This document shows positions 1-6,235 of a DNA stretch of 34,032 nt, in pieces (within the stretch, counting starts at the first letter, position 1; each line of letters opens with the position of its first letter). The DNA comes from a virus: the IMG/VR virus record IMGVR_UViG_3300032053_000274, positions 1 through 34,032 of that record. One strand, written 5' to 3'. The position numbers and the translations under genes are program-made. The notes beneath the pieces were generated by a model. It had not been told where the DNA came from. It did not search any database and worked only from the letters and a program-made list of their open reading frames with translations.

Positions 1-127
1 GTCTCGGTCGCATCGAATCGCTCGCCGATGACCAATGGCCGGAGCAACCGCGCGCCGCGCTGGGCTTCTTCGGCGGCCCGGTTGCGCGCCTCGGCGGCCT
101 GATTCGGCCACTCGCGCCGCTTGGTCA
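1..127. repeat. Terminal direct repeat, copy 1 (circular overlap)
   Basis: This stretch is identical to 33906-34032. A 127-base exact end overlap is the usual mark of a circular contig assembled with a k-mer of 127, so it is best read as an assembly overlap and not as a biological terminal repeat. The real circle is then about 33,905 bp. Confidence 0.9.
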
Positions 128-128
128 T
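1..128 (-). CDS. Small helical protein, 5' part (gene split by the contig join)
   Basis: This is the N-terminal part of a 71-residue protein that starts at 128 and continues across the circle join to a stop at 33818-33820. The product begins MTKRREWPNQAAEARNRAAEE, a basic, Ala/Arg-rich helix, and continues to a second amphipathic helix (TETLRRIAGALDALQTILRF). The start overlaps the stop of the upstream membrane-protein gene as ATGA, so it is probably translationally coupled to it. It lies in the early operon just before the ParB-like gene. I do not recognise a family; a small coiled-coil accessory protein is the most that can be said. Confidence 0.7.
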   Translation of the reverse strand, partial: MTKRREWPNQAAEARNRAAEEAQRGARLLRPLVIGERFDATE

Positions 129-430
129 CCAGTCCCCCGCAGCGCATCCTGGGCGCGCCGCCTGGCCTGCACGTGTCTCCACCACGATCCCACGATCATC
201 GGCACGCCGCTGAACACAAATGCCCCCACCGTCAAGAGCGCCGCGCGCCAATCCAGCACGGCCACGCCGCCCAGCGTCACCAGCACGCCGATCACGACCA
301 GAAAGCTCGTGTATCCCTCGTCATAGCCCCGGTTCTCCAACCAGCCCACGGCCCAGTTATAGAGCAGGCCAAAAACGAACAAGCCCGCCAGGACCCGAAT
401 CACGCCGGAACTGATCCCGATCTCGCTCAT
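125..430 (-). CDS. Small integral membrane protein
   Basis: A 101-residue protein with three hydrophobic segments: about residues 8-30 (VIRVLAGLFVFGLLYNWAVG), 42-58 (FLVVIGVLVTLGGVAVL) and 63-82 (AALLTVGAFVFSGVPMIVGS). It ends in a basic tail (RHVQARRRAQDALR), so the C-terminus is probably cytoplasmic by the positive-inside rule. Its ATG overlaps the stop of the GreA-like gene as ATGA, and its own stop overlaps the next start in the same way, so three genes form a tightly coupled block. The function is unknown. Its early-operon position argues against a holin and suggests a host-membrane or exclusion role, which is only inference. Confidence 0.7.
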   Translation of the reverse strand: MSEIGISSGVIRVLAGLFVFGLLYNWAVGWLENRGYDEGYTSFLVVIGVLVTLGGVAVLDWRAALLTVGAFVFSGVPMIVGSWWRHVQARRRAQDALRGTG

Positions 431-687
431 GCCGCCGCCGGTGCTACACTGTCCGTGATTGACAGAACCTTACCAAATAAATAGCCATCGTCCATCTGGT
501 GCACCTGCAACACGTCGCCGGGCTTGGCATTCGCAAGTTGCGCCCCCACCGGCGAAGCCACGCTCACCTCCTCGCCGATCGCATGCACGGTCATCACCAG
601 GCAGCGCACCAGGCGCACCTCGCACAACTCGAACTCGATGCGCTTGCCCAAATTGGTCACAGGTTGACTCTTCCGAATGTATGCCAT
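427..687 (-). CDS. GreA/GreB C-terminal-like small protein
   Basis: An 86-residue protein. Its central part, EEVSVASPVGAQLANAKPGD followed by VLQVHQMDDGYLFGKV, follows the pattern of the GreA/GreB C-terminal (FKBP-like) domain: ISVxSPhG..L....GDvh.V....G....KV. The N-terminal half (NLGKRIEFELCEVRLVRCLV) also fits the start of that domain. There is no N-terminal coiled coil, so if the match is real this is a stand-alone RNA-polymerase-binding domain, as in Rnk-like proteins. An AGGAG lies 5 nt before the ATG. A hairpin (ACACCC/GGGTGT, about 705-721) and a dyad/palindrome module lie in its leader. The Gre assignment is by motif memory only; the gene call itself is firm. Confidence 0.6.
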   Translation of the reverse strand: MAYIRKSQPVTNLGKRIEFELCEVRLVRCLVMTVHAIGEEVSVASPVGAQLANAKPGDVLQVHQMDDGYLFGKVLSITDSVAPAAA

Positions 688-721
688 GACCGCTCCTATC
701 CTCAGACACCCTTCAGGGGTG

Positions 722-777
722 TTCTGTAAACCGTGATTACCAATGTAGGGGCGCGGTCTCCGCGCCCTCCGCGCCCC
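722..777 (-). promoter_or_regulatory. Leader module: dyad element plus GTAGGGGCG palindrome
   Basis: The dyad (722-744, plus-strand CTGTAAACCGTGATTACCAA) is followed by a GC-rich palindromic repeat (GTAGGGGCGCGG...CCGCGCCC, 745-777). On the minus-strand mRNA the order is hairpin, dyad, Shine-Dalgarno, ATG of the GreA-like gene. Confidence 0.6.
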
Positions 778-782
778 TTGTA

Positions 783-883
783 AGGCAGCCTGGCAAGGGT
801 ACTGCCTCGAACCCTCTTTTTCATCGCCCCCCGATGAGCCAGGCTGCCTAATGGGGCTGGAGAGGTGTGACGCTCTCCAGCCC
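783..883. other. Two inverted repeats after the winged-helix gene
   Basis: A 12-bp inverted repeat (783-794 with 838-849, AGGCAGCCTGGC) encloses a 43-nt loop. Next to it is an 11-bp perfect stem (854-864 with 873-883, GGGCTGGAGAG) with an 8-nt loop. They sit directly downstream of the minus-strand gene that ends at 889. No T-run follows either stem on the minus strand, so they may be processing or pausing structures rather than classic terminators. A weak AGGGT/ACCCT hairpin followed by TTTTT (797-822) exists on the plus strand. Confidence 0.5.
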
Positions 884-888
884 GCTTG

Positions 889-1194
889 CTAGAGACCAGT
901 CGGCTTGTCGAACTGCTGTACCGCCGCCGTCAGCATCGCCAACTTGACCTCATTCAACACGTGCACCTGGTGCTCGATCCGGCTGATACAATGGAACACG
1001 TCATCCCACGTTTGCGCGAACCGATAGCCACCCTCGTCCCCGACGATGAGTTGCCCCTGCCGCCGCAAATCTGAGATCGCCTCGCGCACTTGGCGATCAT
1101 TTGAGCGTGTTGACTGCACCAGCTCGGCGCGTGTGACAAAGCGCGCATGCCGCTTGAGAACCGTTAGAATGTCGAGCGTGATATCGCTTCTCAT
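889..1194 (-). CDS. Winged-helix DNA-binding protein
   Basis: A 101-residue protein with a winged-helix layout: an N-terminal helix (TLDILTVLKRHARFVTRAEL), a recognition-helix region (RSNDRQVREAISDLRRQG) and a wing (LIVGDEGGYRFA). The C-terminal helix (VFHCISRIEHQVHVLNEVKL) could serve in dimerisation. The ATG lies only 2 nt after the stop of the tyrosine recombinase gene and has no good Shine-Dalgarno, so it is probably coupled to it. Being paired with a recombinase, it could be a directionality factor or an early transcription regulator. The fold is well supported; the role is inference. Confidence 0.7.
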   Translation of the reverse strand: MRSDITLDILTVLKRHARFVTRAELVQSTRSNDRQVREAISDLRRQGQLIVGDEGGYRFAQTWDDVFHCISRIEHQVHVLNEVKLAMLTAAVQQFDKPTGL

Positions 1195-1196
1195 GT

Positions 1197-2345
1197 CTAC
1201 ACCATATCGAAAAAGTCACCCACTGTTTTCCACAGCGGGTGGCGCTCGCGGTCAATGCCCTTCAAATAGATCATCGTCGTGTTGACGTTGCTGTGGTGCA
1301 GCATCTGTTGAATCTGGATCAGGTCGGCGCCCTTGTGCTTGAGGAACAACGCCGCCGTGTGACGCAGCGTGTGCGTGTGGATGCGCGTCTCATCCAGCCC
1401 GGCGCGCCGGGCGATGTGTTTGACGATCTGGTTGACGCGCGCGCCGGTCAAGCAGCTCGGCCCATCCCGGGGCGGCAACGTGCGGCCGTTCTTTGCCGCC
1501 TTGCGCTCGGCCAGGCGCGTGCCCACGTCCGACAACGGCACAAAGATAATGTCATCCTTGCCCATCGTATCCAGCCGCTTGGCCGCCTGCAGGTAAACGC
1601 AGATCGCCTTGTACGCCGCCTCGGGCAATTCGTCCACGCCCTGCTTGGCCTTGCTCTCCCAGCGATAAAACACCACCTGGCCCTTGACCTCGATCGCGCC
1701 CCACGTCATCGTCGCGATCGCCGCCGAGCGCTGGCCCGTCGCAAAGATCGTCGAGATGAGAGCAAAGTCACGCAGGCCCGCCACGCTGGCGCGGTCGCAC
1801 GCCCGCAGCATCGCCATCATTTCATCCTCGGTCAAGCCGCCCGCCTTTTCGTTCTCGTAGGGATTGATCTTGGTGCGCGTGGCGGACTTGACGGGATTGC
1901 GCCCGCACAGGAACATTTCGGTGCGCGGGTTGCGTGGATCGGGAAACGAGAATTTGTGACACAGGAACTCGTACAGCGAGGATAGCCCGGCCAGGCGCAG
2001 GTTGATCGTTTGTTCGGAGAGGTCCGAGGCGCGCATCGAATTCTGCCAACTGATCACCTGGCTGCCCATCACGCGCCACATGGGAAAGCGGTCGCCGATG
2101 AACCCGTGGAACTCGTCCACCGAGCGCTGATAGGCCCGGCGGGTTTGCGTGCTGATCGTGTGGCCGTGCGAGCGCCAGCCGCCCGCAATCCATTGCTCGA
2201 ACGCGATCGGCCATATCTGTGCCTTGATCGCATCCTCGTCGCGGTCGTCCACGCCCAGCCCGGGCTGGAGCGGCGCATCGGGCATCACGACCCAGGAGGG
2301 AACCAATTCGGTTCTAGTAGCGGTTGCAGTTGCCAGCGTCATCAT
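1197..2345 (-). CDS. Second tyrosine recombinase (early operon)
   Basis: A 382-residue tyrosine recombinase. With the start at 2345 the catalytic set is R206 (ATGQRSAA), a Lys near 232-234 (WESKAKQG), H325 and R328 (HTLRHT), H350/351 (LHHSNV) and nucleophile Y360. The usual Glu after the first Arg is Ala here. An N-terminal SAM-like core-binding domain covers about residues 50-165. The start follows GGAG and overlaps the stop of the upstream zinc protein (TGATG); a second in-frame ATG at 2342 is equally possible. It is not next to attP and is transcribed with early genes, so it is unlikely to be the integrase for 5066-5107. It could resolve multimers, invert DNA or act in replication. Confidence 0.88.
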   Translation of the reverse strand: MMTLATATATRTELVPSWVVMPDAPLQPGLGVDDRDEDAIKAQIWPIAFEQWIAGGWRSHGHTISTQTRRAYQRSVDEFHGFIGDRFPMWRVMGSQVISWQNSMRASDLSEQTINLRLAGLSSLYEFLCHKFSFPDPRNPRTEMFLCGRNPVKSATRTKINPYENEKAGGLTEDEMMAMLRACDRASVAGLRDFALISTIFATGQRSAAIATMTWGAIEVKGQVVFYRWESKAKQGVDELPEAAYKAICVYLQAAKRLDTMGKDDIIFVPLSDVGTRLAERKAAKNGRTLPPRDGPSCLTGARVNQIVKHIARRAGLDETRIHTHTLRHTAALFLKHKGADLIQIQQMLHHSNVNTTMIYLKGIDRERHPLWKTVGDFFDMV

Positions 2346-2497
2346 CACTCCAACTCTCTCTGAGATTCTAGCCAAGCTTCATATTCCTCTGGGTAATTTT
2401 CTTTCCAATCTGCATAACCATCAGGGTCTTCGCATTTCGAACATTCGCAATCTGCGTAGCATTCCGATGTACTACCACATGACCAACACGGTTTCAT
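2345..2497 (-). CDS. Small Cys-rich zinc-binding protein
   Basis: A 50-residue protein that starts MKPCWSCGSTSECYADCECS and ends in an acidic helix (YPEEYEAWLESQRELE). Six cysteines in 20 residues suggest a zinc cluster. The start at 2497 is chosen because GAGG lies 5 nt upstream; a longer frame from 2536 would translate through the dyad element. The stop is fused to the start of the recombinase (TGATG). The family is unknown; an acidic, zinc-binding mini-protein could be a host-factor binder. Confidence 0.6.
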   Translation of the reverse strand: MKPCWSCGSTSECYADCECSKCEDPDGYADWKENYPEEYEAWLESQRELE

Positions 2498-2507
2498 TTG
2501 ATCCTCT

Positions 2508-2528
2508 GTATTGGTAATCGGTCTTACC
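2508..2528 (-). promoter_or_regulatory. Dyad element before the zinc mini-protein
   Basis: The minus strand reads GATTACCAATACAGAGG directly into the Shine-Dalgarno. The ATTACCAATAC half-site is perfect; the partner half is degenerate. It sits right after the stop (2529) of the upstream gene. Confidence 0.5.
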
Positions 2529-2726
2529 TCAACCACGTTTCTTAGGCACCCAGCTTTTTTTCAACTCGTCTGGGTTCGATGTTGTAGCAGGTTTCGTCGG
2601 GATTTTCTTCATCCGAAGGACATCGAGGCGCTCGCCGTCGTAATCCACTCCACAGCCGGTGATCCATTCGACGAACGCCATCGCCTTGTCAAAGAGCCAG
2701 GTGTCAAACAGCCAATGCAGCATCAT
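2529..2726 (-). CDS. Small protein, unknown function
   Basis: A protein of about 65 residues with a hydrophobic, aromatic N-terminal half (MMLHWLFDTWLFDKAMAFVE) and a basic C-terminus (DELKKSWVPKKRG). The start is placed at 2726 (or the next ATG, 2723) because GAGG precedes it and the upstream gene stops at 2732. The longer open frame to 2912 has low-complexity content typical of a shadow frame. The N-terminal half could be an amphipathic membrane-associated helix. No family is recognised. Confidence 0.5.
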   Translation of the reverse strand: MMLHWLFDTWLFDKAMAFVEWITGCGVDYDGERLDVLRMKKIPTKPATTSNPDELKKSWVPKKRG

Positions 2727-2731
2727 GCACC

Positions 2732-3073
2732 TCACGAGATGGGGCTGATCATCAGCCCCAGCCGCTTGCGGATGGCGATGAGCGCCCGCTCGCCGCGCTC
2801 GGTTTGAAAAATGTCGCACAGTATCACGTTCTTGCTCTGCGCGCGCGCCGCGTTGGCCAACGCCACCAGCGCATCCAGCGCGTCCAGCCGGTTGAGGCCG
2901 CCCACCACACACTCATCCAGGTCAATCTCGACGATCTGCTCAAAGTTCGTGTTGCACTGTGACGATAGAACCCCTGCCAGGAACGAAGTCAGAAGCGTGC
3001 GCTCATCGCCGCCCCACACTTGCGGTGCGGCCTGCTCGAGCAACTTGACTAGATTCACCTTGATCTTGTTCAT
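2732..3073 (-). CDS. Hypothetical early protein
   Basis: A 113-residue, mostly helical protein beginning MNKIKVNLVKLLEQAAPQVW, with two cysteines (QCNTN and DECVVGG) and a hydrophobic C-terminal helix (RALIAIRKRLGLMISPIS). GGAG is 6 nt before the ATG. It lies in the early operon between a C2H2 zinc-finger protein and a small aromatic protein. Its composition is normal for a real gene, but I do not recognise it. Confidence 0.6.
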   Translation of the reverse strand: MNKIKVNLVKLLEQAAPQVWGGDERTLLTSFLAGVLSSQCNTNFEQIVEIDLDECVVGGLNRLDALDALVALANAARAQSKNVILCDIFQTERGERALIAIRKRLGLMISPIS

Positions 3074-3130
3074 GCGCCTCTCCTATGCACCAGTTACATC
3101 TCACGCCAAGTCGCCAATTCCCCGAATCAA

Positions 3131-3433
3131 TCAGTCGCCGGCAGCGGGAGCATCGCTCGTGCTGTGCTTTTTTGCCATGTGGATGCCAAGCCCCCTGGCC
3201 TTGAACTTGTCGCCGCATTCCGGGCAGATCAACGTCGAGGCCCGGGCCTTCGCTTTTGGGACGGCCTTCCGATGCCCATTCCGGCTCGCCTTGAGCGTCA
3301 CCGACGCCAGATCACCCAACGCCTCGCGCAACTTGGCCTGCAGCTCGCGCGGATCGCGCAGCGCCGCTATCGCCTCATCCCGCTCGAGCAGGATGTTGAC
3401 CGATACCAATTGATTGATCGTCGTCACGTTCAT
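3131..3433 (-). CDS. C2H2 zinc-finger protein
   Basis: A 100-residue protein. The C-terminal part carries a single zinc-finger pattern, CPECGDKFKARGLGIHMAKK-H (about residues 70-90: C-x2-C-x12-H-x5-H). A basic stretch before it (KASRNGHRKAVPKAKARAST) would suit nucleic-acid binding. The N-terminal half is helical (VSVNILLERDEAIAALRDPR). The start at 3433 has GGAGG 6 nt upstream; the longer frame to 3535 would read through two hairpins and is rejected. It is probably a small DNA- or RNA-binding regulator in the early operon. Confidence 0.68.
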   Translation of the reverse strand: MNVTTINQLVSVNILLERDEAIAALRDPRELQAKLREALGDLASVTLKASRNGHRKAVPKAKARASTLICPECGDKFKARGLGIHMAKKHSTSDAPAAGD

Positions 3434-3449
3434 TGCTACCTCCGAGAGG

Positions 3450-3554
3450 CCCCTGGGCCTGGCCCCCGTCAGGCCCAGGGGAAAGCCGGGTAAAGGAGGA
3501 GAAACCCGGCGGAGACCACACGTGGCCCGCGTCATACCCCGACGCGGGCCACGT
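3450..3554 (-). other. Three tandem hairpins in the early-operon leader
   Basis: Three perfect stem-loops lie one after another: 3450-3461/3470-3481 (12 bp, CCCCTGGGCCTG), 3485-3491/3504-3510 (7 bp, GCCGGGT) and 3520-3533/3541-3554 (14 bp, ACGTGGCCCGCGTC). They fill the gap between the RHH gene and the zinc-finger gene. The loop of the middle one reads TTCTCCTCCTTT on the minus-strand RNA, an anti-Shine-Dalgarno-like tract. No T-run follows, so this is a structured leader and not a simple terminator. Confidence 0.65.
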
Positions 3555-3560
3555 CAACAC

Positions 3561-3770
3561 CTACGCGCCGATGTTCCCAGCGGCACTTGCACCGCCGTTG
3601 GTGTCCGACTTTTCGGCGCCGTCCAGCGCAAGCTCTGGCATCTCTTCAATAAGTCTCTGAATGCCCGCGCTGAATTTTCGAATCTTCCAAAAGCGCATGA
3701 AGCGCTCGACCTTCTGAACCTGAGAAGGGTAGAGGGTAATGTTTTGAGCCGCTGCTTTTTCCTCTGACAT
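3561..3770 (-). CDS. Ribbon-helix-helix protein (early regulator)
   Basis: A 69-residue protein with an RHH (CopG/MetJ-type) layout: a short strand (NITLYPSQ), helix 1 (VQKVERFMRFWKI) and helix 2 (RKFSAGIQRLIEEMPEL), followed by a flexible Gly/Ala tail. It is the first gene of the early operon, behind a near-consensus promoter (3807-3835), and is divergent from the XRE repressor. That is the position of Cro in lambdoid phages, so it is a good candidate for the lytic partner of the immunity switch. The start has GGAG 6 nt upstream. The fold is from pattern, the role from position. Confidence 0.72.
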   Translation of the reverse strand: MSEEKAAAQNITLYPSQVQKVERFMRFWKIRKFSAGIQRLIEEMPELALDGAEKSDTNGGASAAGNIGA

Positions 3771-3806
3771 CTTGTACTCCAGGCATCTTTTTGTTGAACT
3801 GATGGA

Positions 3807-3835
3807 ATTTTACACCAAATAGCATAAAATGTCAA
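3807..3835 (-). promoter_or_regulatory. Early promoter with overlapping dyad operator
   Basis: On the minus strand the sequence has TTGACA (3835-3830), a 17-nt spacer and TAAAAT (3812-3807): a near-perfect sigma-70 promoter driving the RHH gene. ATTTTA and TAAAAT (3807-3812 and 3825-3830) form an inverted repeat with a 12-nt spacer that covers the -10 box, a likely operator. The plus-strand promoter for the repressor is not clear to me. Confidence 0.75.
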
Positions 3836-3867
3836 TAGGCAATTTTAGATTGAACCATAGGAATGGA

Positions 3868-4269
3868 ATGCCTGCTAGAATGAATTCAATGCCTAAAGTT
3901 GCTTTCGCAGATTGGCTTAGAGCGGAGCTTGCCGCAATAGATAGAACCCAGGCATGGCTATCACAAACATCAGGGCTGAGCCAGGGCTATCTCAGCAAGT
4001 TGATGAATCGTGAGAGGCTGGCAGGCCACGACGCCTGCACCGCCATTGCGAAGGCACTCGGCAAAAAAGACATCGAAGTAATGCGTGCGGCCGGACTTGC
4101 TGAGCCGGAGCCAGACAGCGATACCCCCAGCGCTCAAGATCTGCTCACCTATTTCTCGTCACTCATGCCCGACCATCAAGCGGACGTGATCGAACATGCA
4201 AAAGCCCTCTATGCGCTGGAGAAAAGCGAAAAACCGTATCGCGCTGTTGCTGCTGATTCAAAGTCTTAG
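3868..4269 (+). CDS. XRE-family repressor (cI-like)
   Basis: A 133-residue DNA-binding protein. The helix-turn-helix lies at about residues 17-55: RTQAWLSQTSGLSQGYLSKL then MNRERLAGHDACTAIAKALG. The C-terminal part (DLLTYFSSLMPDHQADVIEH) is a short helical dimerisation region. There is no LexA-type Ser/Lys peptidase domain, so RecA-driven self-cleavage is not expected. I chose the start at 3868 because AGGA lies 5 nt upstream; the frame also opens at 3829, with no Shine-Dalgarno. It faces the early promoter and leads the lysogeny operon, so it is the probable immunity repressor. Confidence 0.82.
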   Translation: MPARMNSMPKVAFADWLRAELAAIDRTQAWLSQTSGLSQGYLSKLMNRERLAGHDACTAIAKALGKKDIEVMRAAGLAEPEPDSDTPSAQDLLTYFSSLMPDHQADVIEHAKALYALEKSEKPYRAVAADSKS

Positions 4270-4361
4270 CCCGTCAAGCCGTTGCGCGTTGTGGCGCTAC
4301 ATGCGGGCCAGGTCGTGGAGCAGGGCAGGGGCCTTGCCCCGCATCATAGGAGCATAGCATC

Positions 4362-4805
4362 ATGAAAGGCTGGGGCCTCGTCACCATCGCCGCGCTCGTT
4401 CTCGCAGCCGGCTGCGTGACCCCCAGCGCGCCAGCAATCGCACCCACACTAGCGCCCGCGCCGCCGAAGGTGGCGCCAACGTCAGCCAGCTCGTCGAGCG
4501 CGACGGAAATCGCCCCACCAACCGAAACGCTTGCGCCCACGCAAACCCTCACGCCAACCATGACGACCACGTGGACGCCCATCCCGATGCGCGCCGCTAC
4601 CAATGCCGTCACCTGGACACCGGCGCCAACCCTGCGACCGCTGTCCACCGCAACGCAGGTCATTGTCATAGCGCCCACCGCGCCGCCGGCGGGTGGGGGA
4701 GGGGCCTGCTGCAAACATTGCGGCACAACCAGCAAGCCCTGCGGCGATACGTGCATCTCGCTCAAATTCACATGCAACACGCCGCCCGGCTGCGCATGCC
4801 CGTAG
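4362..4805 (+). CDS. Secreted lipoprotein, lysogeny-expressed
   Basis: A 147-residue lipoprotein. The signal peptide ends in a clear lipobox (LVLAAGC, Cys18), so it should be lipid-anchored outside the membrane. A long Pro/Thr/Ala-rich linker (about residues 20-110, with repeats such as TETLAPTQTLTPT) follows, then a Cys-rich tail (ACCKHCGTTSKPCGDTCISL...CNTPPGCACP) with nine cysteines. It lies 92 nt after the repressor on the same strand, apart from lytic genes: the position of a lysogenic-conversion gene. Superinfection exclusion or an altered host surface are reasonable guesses. Its stop codon TAG is shared with the repeat that follows. Confidence 0.75.
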   Translation: MKGWGLVTIAALVLAAGCVTPSAPAIAPTLAPAPPKVAPTSASSSSATEIAPPTETLAPTQTLTPTMTTTWTPIPMRAATNAVTWTPAPTLRPLSTATQVIVIAPTAPPAGGGGACCKHCGTTSKPCGDTCISLKFTCNTPPGCACP

Positions 4806-4894
4806 GGGTAGGGGCGCGGTCACCGCGCCCGTACACCGCGCCCGTACACCGCGCCCGTACACCGCGCCCGTACACCGCGCCCGTACACCGCGCT
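4802..4894. repeat. GTAGGGGCG repeat with 13-bp tandem array
   Basis: The element begins GTAGGGGTAGGGGCGCGG and runs into 5.6 copies of the 13-bp unit ACCGCGCCCGTAC (4822-4894). The pairs GCGCGGT/ACCGCGC can fold. It looks like a palindromic repeat whose right arm has been amplified by slippage, and the copy number may vary between isolates. Confidence 0.8.
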
Positions 4895-4898
4895 TATT

Positions 4899-4920
4899 TT
4901 GTGAAGCGTGATTACCACAA
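4899..4920 (+). promoter_or_regulatory. Dyad element upstream of attP
   Basis: Plus-strand TTGTGAAGCGTGATTACCAC. This is the one copy that is not clearly in the leader of a minus-strand gene; it sits between the tandem array and attP. Confidence 0.5.
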
Positions 4921-5065
4921 TAGCGCGAGGTCATGAATCGAGGTGAACTGAAGCGGGAAGAATAGAGCATCCTGTGAGAAAGTAACTCATCCAGGCCGGT
5001 GAGGGGGTAACATGTCCACAGACATGCTCGAGTGTCCGGAGGCGCTCAACTCCCCCAGTCTCAAA

Positions 5066-5110
<45 letters not shown>

Positions 5111-5115
5111 CACGG

Positions 5116-5161
5116 CCGGTGGACACAAGAGATAGCCCAAACCGTCTCTTGTGTCCACCGG
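5116..5161. other. 17-bp perfect hairpin beside attP
   Basis: CCGGTGGACACAAGAGA (5116-5132) and its exact reverse complement (5145-5161) flank a 12-nt loop. It begins 9 bases after the tRNA-derived core. It could be integrase or excisionase binding sites in inverted order, or a structured RNA after the restored tRNA. Confidence 0.7.
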
Positions 5162-5241
5162 TCGGCCAAAAGCGATATCGCCCCCCAGCGTGTGAGCATC
5201 CAACTCGCCCCGCTTCCGGTTCAAAAAAAAGCCCAAACCCA

Positions 5242-5275
5242 ATTATCTGAACGAGTTTCACATTATCAGAACAAG
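5242..5275 (+). repeat. Direct repeats in the attP arm
   Basis: ATTATCTGAACGAG (5242-5255) and ATTATCAGAACAAG (5262-5275) match at 12 of 14 positions and are spaced 20 bp, close to two helical turns. Their place between attP and the integrase fits arm-type integrase sites or operator sites. Confidence 0.5.
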
Positions 5276-5296
5276 CGTTCTCGAACCGGAGGCCAA

Positions 5297-6226
5297 ATGA
5301 ATACCCTATCACTCTCCAGATCAATCGAAGGATTCTTTCTCGAAGCGGGCGCCCGGCGGCTCAGCCCGAACACGATCCGCTTCTATCGCGCCATCCTGAC
5401 GCGCTTTCAAAAGTTTCTCGACGGCGATCCGCTCATGAGCGCGATCACCAAGGCCGACCTGCAGCGCTTCATGATCAGTCTCGAGCATCTCAGCAAAAAG
5501 ACGGCGCTCGGCCATCACGCTGGGCTATCCGCGCTATGGCGCTGGGCGCTCAGCGAAGCCCTCGTCGAGCGCAACCTGGTGCGCGAGATCCCCGCGCCAA
5601 TCCCCGAACAGCACACCATCATCCCCTTTACGCAAGTCGAGGTCAAAGCGTTGCTGGGCGCCGTGGACAAGAGCGCGCCCTATGCCAGGCCGGGCCAGCG
5701 CGAATGCCAGCACTCCAACCCGGAAGCGCTGCGCAATCGCGTCATCATCTACCTGCTGCTCGATACCGGCATTCGCGCGTCTGAATTGTGCGGGCTGCAC
5801 GTACGGAATCTCGATCTCAAAGCCCGCCACATCACGGTCATGGGGAAGGGAAGCAAGGAGCGGACGATCTACTTCTCAGAGAACACGGCCAAGATCATCT
5901 GGCGCTACCTGGCGCAGCGCTCCGATGAATCACTCGATGCCTGGATGTTTCCCGCCTGGCATTCCACCAGCCCGCTTGACGCGCGCGATCTCTACCACGT
6001 GCTGCATCGCATCGGCCAGCGCGCCGGCATCGCCGATGTGCACCCGCATCGTTTCAGACACACGTTCGCGATTCAATATCTTCGCAACCACGGCGACGTC
6101 TACACACTGCAGGCGGTCCTGGGCCACACTACGCTCGACATGGTCCGCCGCTACCTCGCCATCGCCCAAACCGATATCCAAGCCGCCCATCGCCTGGCCT
6201 CGCCAGTGGCCAACTGGCGGCTTTGA
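5297..6226 (+). CDS. int: Tyrosine integrase
   Basis: A 309-residue site-specific recombinase that should integrate the phage at tRNA-Pro. The full catalytic set is present: R160 (DTGIRASEL), K184 (GKGSKERT), H251 and R254 (HPHRFRHT), H277 (LGHTTLD) and nucleophile Y286. The N-terminal core-binding domain covers about residues 1-105 (LSPNTIRFYRAILTRFQKFL), XerC/D-like in style. I chose the start at 5297 because GGAGG lies 5 nt upstream; the longer frame from 5012 crosses attP. It converges with the tail-fibre gene, with only 9 nt between the stops and no visible terminator. Confidence 0.93.
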   Translation: MNTLSLSRSIEGFFLEAGARRLSPNTIRFYRAILTRFQKFLDGDPLMSAITKADLQRFMISLEHLSKKTALGHHAGLSALWRWALSEALVERNLVREIPAPIPEQHTIIPFTQVEVKALLGAVDKSAPYARPGQRECQHSNPEALRNRVIIYLLLDTGIRASELCGLHVRNLDLKARHITVMGKGSKERTIYFSENTAKIIWRYLAQRSDESLDAWMFPAWHSTSPLDARDLYHVLHRIGQRAGIADVHPHRFRHTFAIQYLRNHGDVYTLQAVLGHTTLDMVRRYLAIAQTDIQAAHRLASPVANWRL

Positions 6227-6235
6227 GGCTTCCAT

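Noticed and set aside
35-484. A 149-residue plus-strand open frame
   Set aside because: It is antisense to three tightly coupled minus-strand genes and has Arg/Pro/His-rich shadow-frame composition. The same applies to the long plus-strand frames at 13042, 18422 and 27708.
783-849. A tRNA-like fold on the minus strand (GGTTCGA within a closed stem)
   Set aside because: The outer 12-bp stem and the GGTTCGA do not have tRNA spacing; no D-arm or anticodon arm can be drawn.
2535-2912. N-terminal extension of the 2529-2726 gene
   Set aside because: The extra part is antisense-like and Arg/Gly/Ala-rich and fully overlaps the 2732-3073 gene; the ATG at 2726 has a Shine-Dalgarno right at the preceding stop.
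3003-3218. A 71-residue frame with CxxC pairs (CSRC and CNWC)
   Set aside because: It overlaps two better-supported genes in another frame, has no Shine-Dalgarno and the rest of the sequence is low-complexity.
3488-3505. A strong Shine-Dalgarno (AAAGGAGGAG) on the plus strand
   Set aside because: No start codon follows at suitable spacing with an open frame; the purine tract is the loop of a hairpin.
3785-3867. A plus-strand promoter for the repressor
   Set aside because: TTGAAC and several AT-rich -10-like hexamers are present, but none has acceptable spacing, so I do not assign one.
4822-4894. A CRISPR array
   Set aside because: The 13-bp units are directly adjacent with no spacers; it is a simple tandem repeat.
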